Assembly: GCA_023475455.1 (NCBI GenBank)
Contig: JAMCVR010000201.1
Span: 1 to 7,388, forward strand
From: Thermoplasmatota archaeon
Lineage (GTDB): Bacteria; Pseudomonadota; Gammaproteobacteria; Burkholderiales; Thiobacillaceae
DNA length: 7,388 nt
Direction of reading: 5' to 3'
Shown here: piece by piece, positions 6,965 to 7,388 of the stretch
How the letters are laid out: every line of letters starts with the position of its first letter
How positions within the stretch are numbered: position 1 is the stretch's first letter
Notes under the pieces: model-generated
Told to the model about the DNA's origin: nothing
Database searches by the model: none
What the model saw: the letters and a program-made list of their open reading frames with translations, nothing else
Position numbers and translations under genes: made by a program

Positions 6965-7358
6965 TTCACTCAACGTGGTGCTGTGCTGGCACATGCACCA
7001 GCCGTATTACCGCGAGGGCCTCAAGGGGGCGTATCACCTGCCCTGGGTCTATCTGCACGGCATCAAGGATTACAGCGACATGGCCGCGCATCTGGAACGC
7101 CATCCGGCGATGCGCGCGGTGGTGAATTTCGTGCCGGTGCTGCTGGAACAGCTGGACGACTATGCGCAGCAGCTCGACGTGTTGCTGAAGCAGGGCAGGC
7201 CCACCCAGGATCACACGCTGAATCTGCCAGGGGGGCGACTGGAAAGCAAAAAGGGCGCGAACCGGCAAAACCCGATTGCATTCCCGGCAAACCCGGCATC
7301 GCGCTGGTGTCGATGGGCATCTATATCTTTTCCAAGGATTTTCTCTACAAGACGCTGA
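6954..7358 (+). CDS. Glycoside hydrolase family 57 protein, N-terminal part only
   Basis: Beginning of a GH57 alpha-glucan-active enzyme (amylase, 4-alpha-glucanotransferase or branching enzyme class), probably acting on glycogen in the cytoplasm; no signal peptide is visible. The start [19 protein letters not shown] carries the family's first conserved region, HMHQP (residues 13-17), followed by LPWVYLHGIKDY (29-40) and NFVPVLLEQLDDY (58-70). The ATG at 6954 overlaps glgC by 11 bases and has AGGA five bases upstream, which favours it over the ATG at 6933. Genuine coding ends no later than 7261: from 7262 the DNA is an exact, out-of-frame copy of glgC 6254-6380, and the frame stops at 7358 in junk. 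GH57 proteins are normally several hundred residues, so most of this gene, including the catalytic Glu and Asp, is missing. Residues after about 90 do not look family-like. Confidence 0.85.
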   Translation: MRANSLNVVLCWHMHQPYYREGLKGAYHLPWVYLHGIKDYSDMAAHLERHPAMRAVVNFVPVLLEQLDDYAQQLDVLLKQGRPTQDHTLNLPGGRLESKKGANRQNPIAFPANPASRWCRWASISFPRIFSTRR

Positions 7359-7388
7359 TCGACGACGCGGGCAACACCCAGTCCAGCC
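7262..7388. repeat. Right terminal 127-base exact copy of glgC 6254-6380
   Basis: Bases 7262-7388 equal 6254-6380 with no mismatch, and the base before (A7261 against G6253) differs. The copy cuts into the GH57 gene out of its frame and runs exactly to the window end. The length of 127 bases is the same as the left terminal repeat. Confidence 0.95.

Noticed and set aside
5591..6994. 467-codon minus-strand open frame opposite glgC
   Set aside because: Same shadow composition, no motif, and the opposite strand encodes an intact GlgC.
1..7388. A circular element, given the terminal repeats
   Set aside because: The two ends do not match each other; each matches a different internal site, so the window does not close into a circle.

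Overview
The window looks like a piece of a Betaproteobacterial genome. It is GC-rich, and its gene families and their order (pgi, glk, glgC, then a GH57 glycosidase) would fit a chemolithotrophic lineage such as the Nitrosomonadales or Thiobacillus relatives. That placement is an inference from protein style, not from a marker gene. All genes concern sugar-nucleotide and hexose-phosphate metabolism. I see no mobile element, CRISPR array, tRNA or rRNA, and no clearly new multi-gene system.

Layout: two divergent operons share one control region. On the minus strand, an NAD-dependent nucleotide-sugar epimerase/dehydratase (1503-2486) is followed after 21 bases by a membrane family 2 glycosyltransferase (from 1481 leftwards, running off the window). 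This pair probably makes an extracellular or surface polysaccharide. On the plus strand, pgi (2917-4614), glk (4622-5590), glgC (5645-6964) and the start of a GH57 glycosidase (from 6954) are tightly packed and look like one transcription unit. Glk makes glucose-6-P, Pgi interconverts it with fructose-6-P, GlgC commits glucose-1-P to ADP-glucose for glycogen, and the GH57 enzyme probably branches or trims alpha-glucan. No phosphoglucomutase, glycogen synthase or other glg gene is in the window.

The 430-base divergent region (2487-2916) is the most interesting part. It carries two good sigma-54 (-24/-12) promoter matches pointing away from each other: TGGCAC-N5-TTGC on the plus strand (2823-2839) and TTGGTAC-N5-TTGCA on the minus strand (2635-2651). 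Between them lies an imperfect direct repeat (2682-2700 and 2719-2741) placed where an enhancer-binding activator would sit. A hairpin-forming sequence (2561-2600) falls in the predicted leader of the minus-strand transcript. If real, one RpoN-dependent activator could co-control polysaccharide export and glucose/glycogen storage.

Both ends of the window look like assembly artefacts. The first 127 bases exactly repeat 379-505, and the last 127 bases exactly repeat 6254-6380 inside glgC. Two unrelated exact repeats of the same length at the two termini are what a de Bruijn assembler with k=127 produces. Sequence 379-6380 has no internal sign of trouble; 128-378 and 6381 to about 7261 are probably genuine up to the joins; the joins at 127/128 and 7261/7262 should not be trusted.
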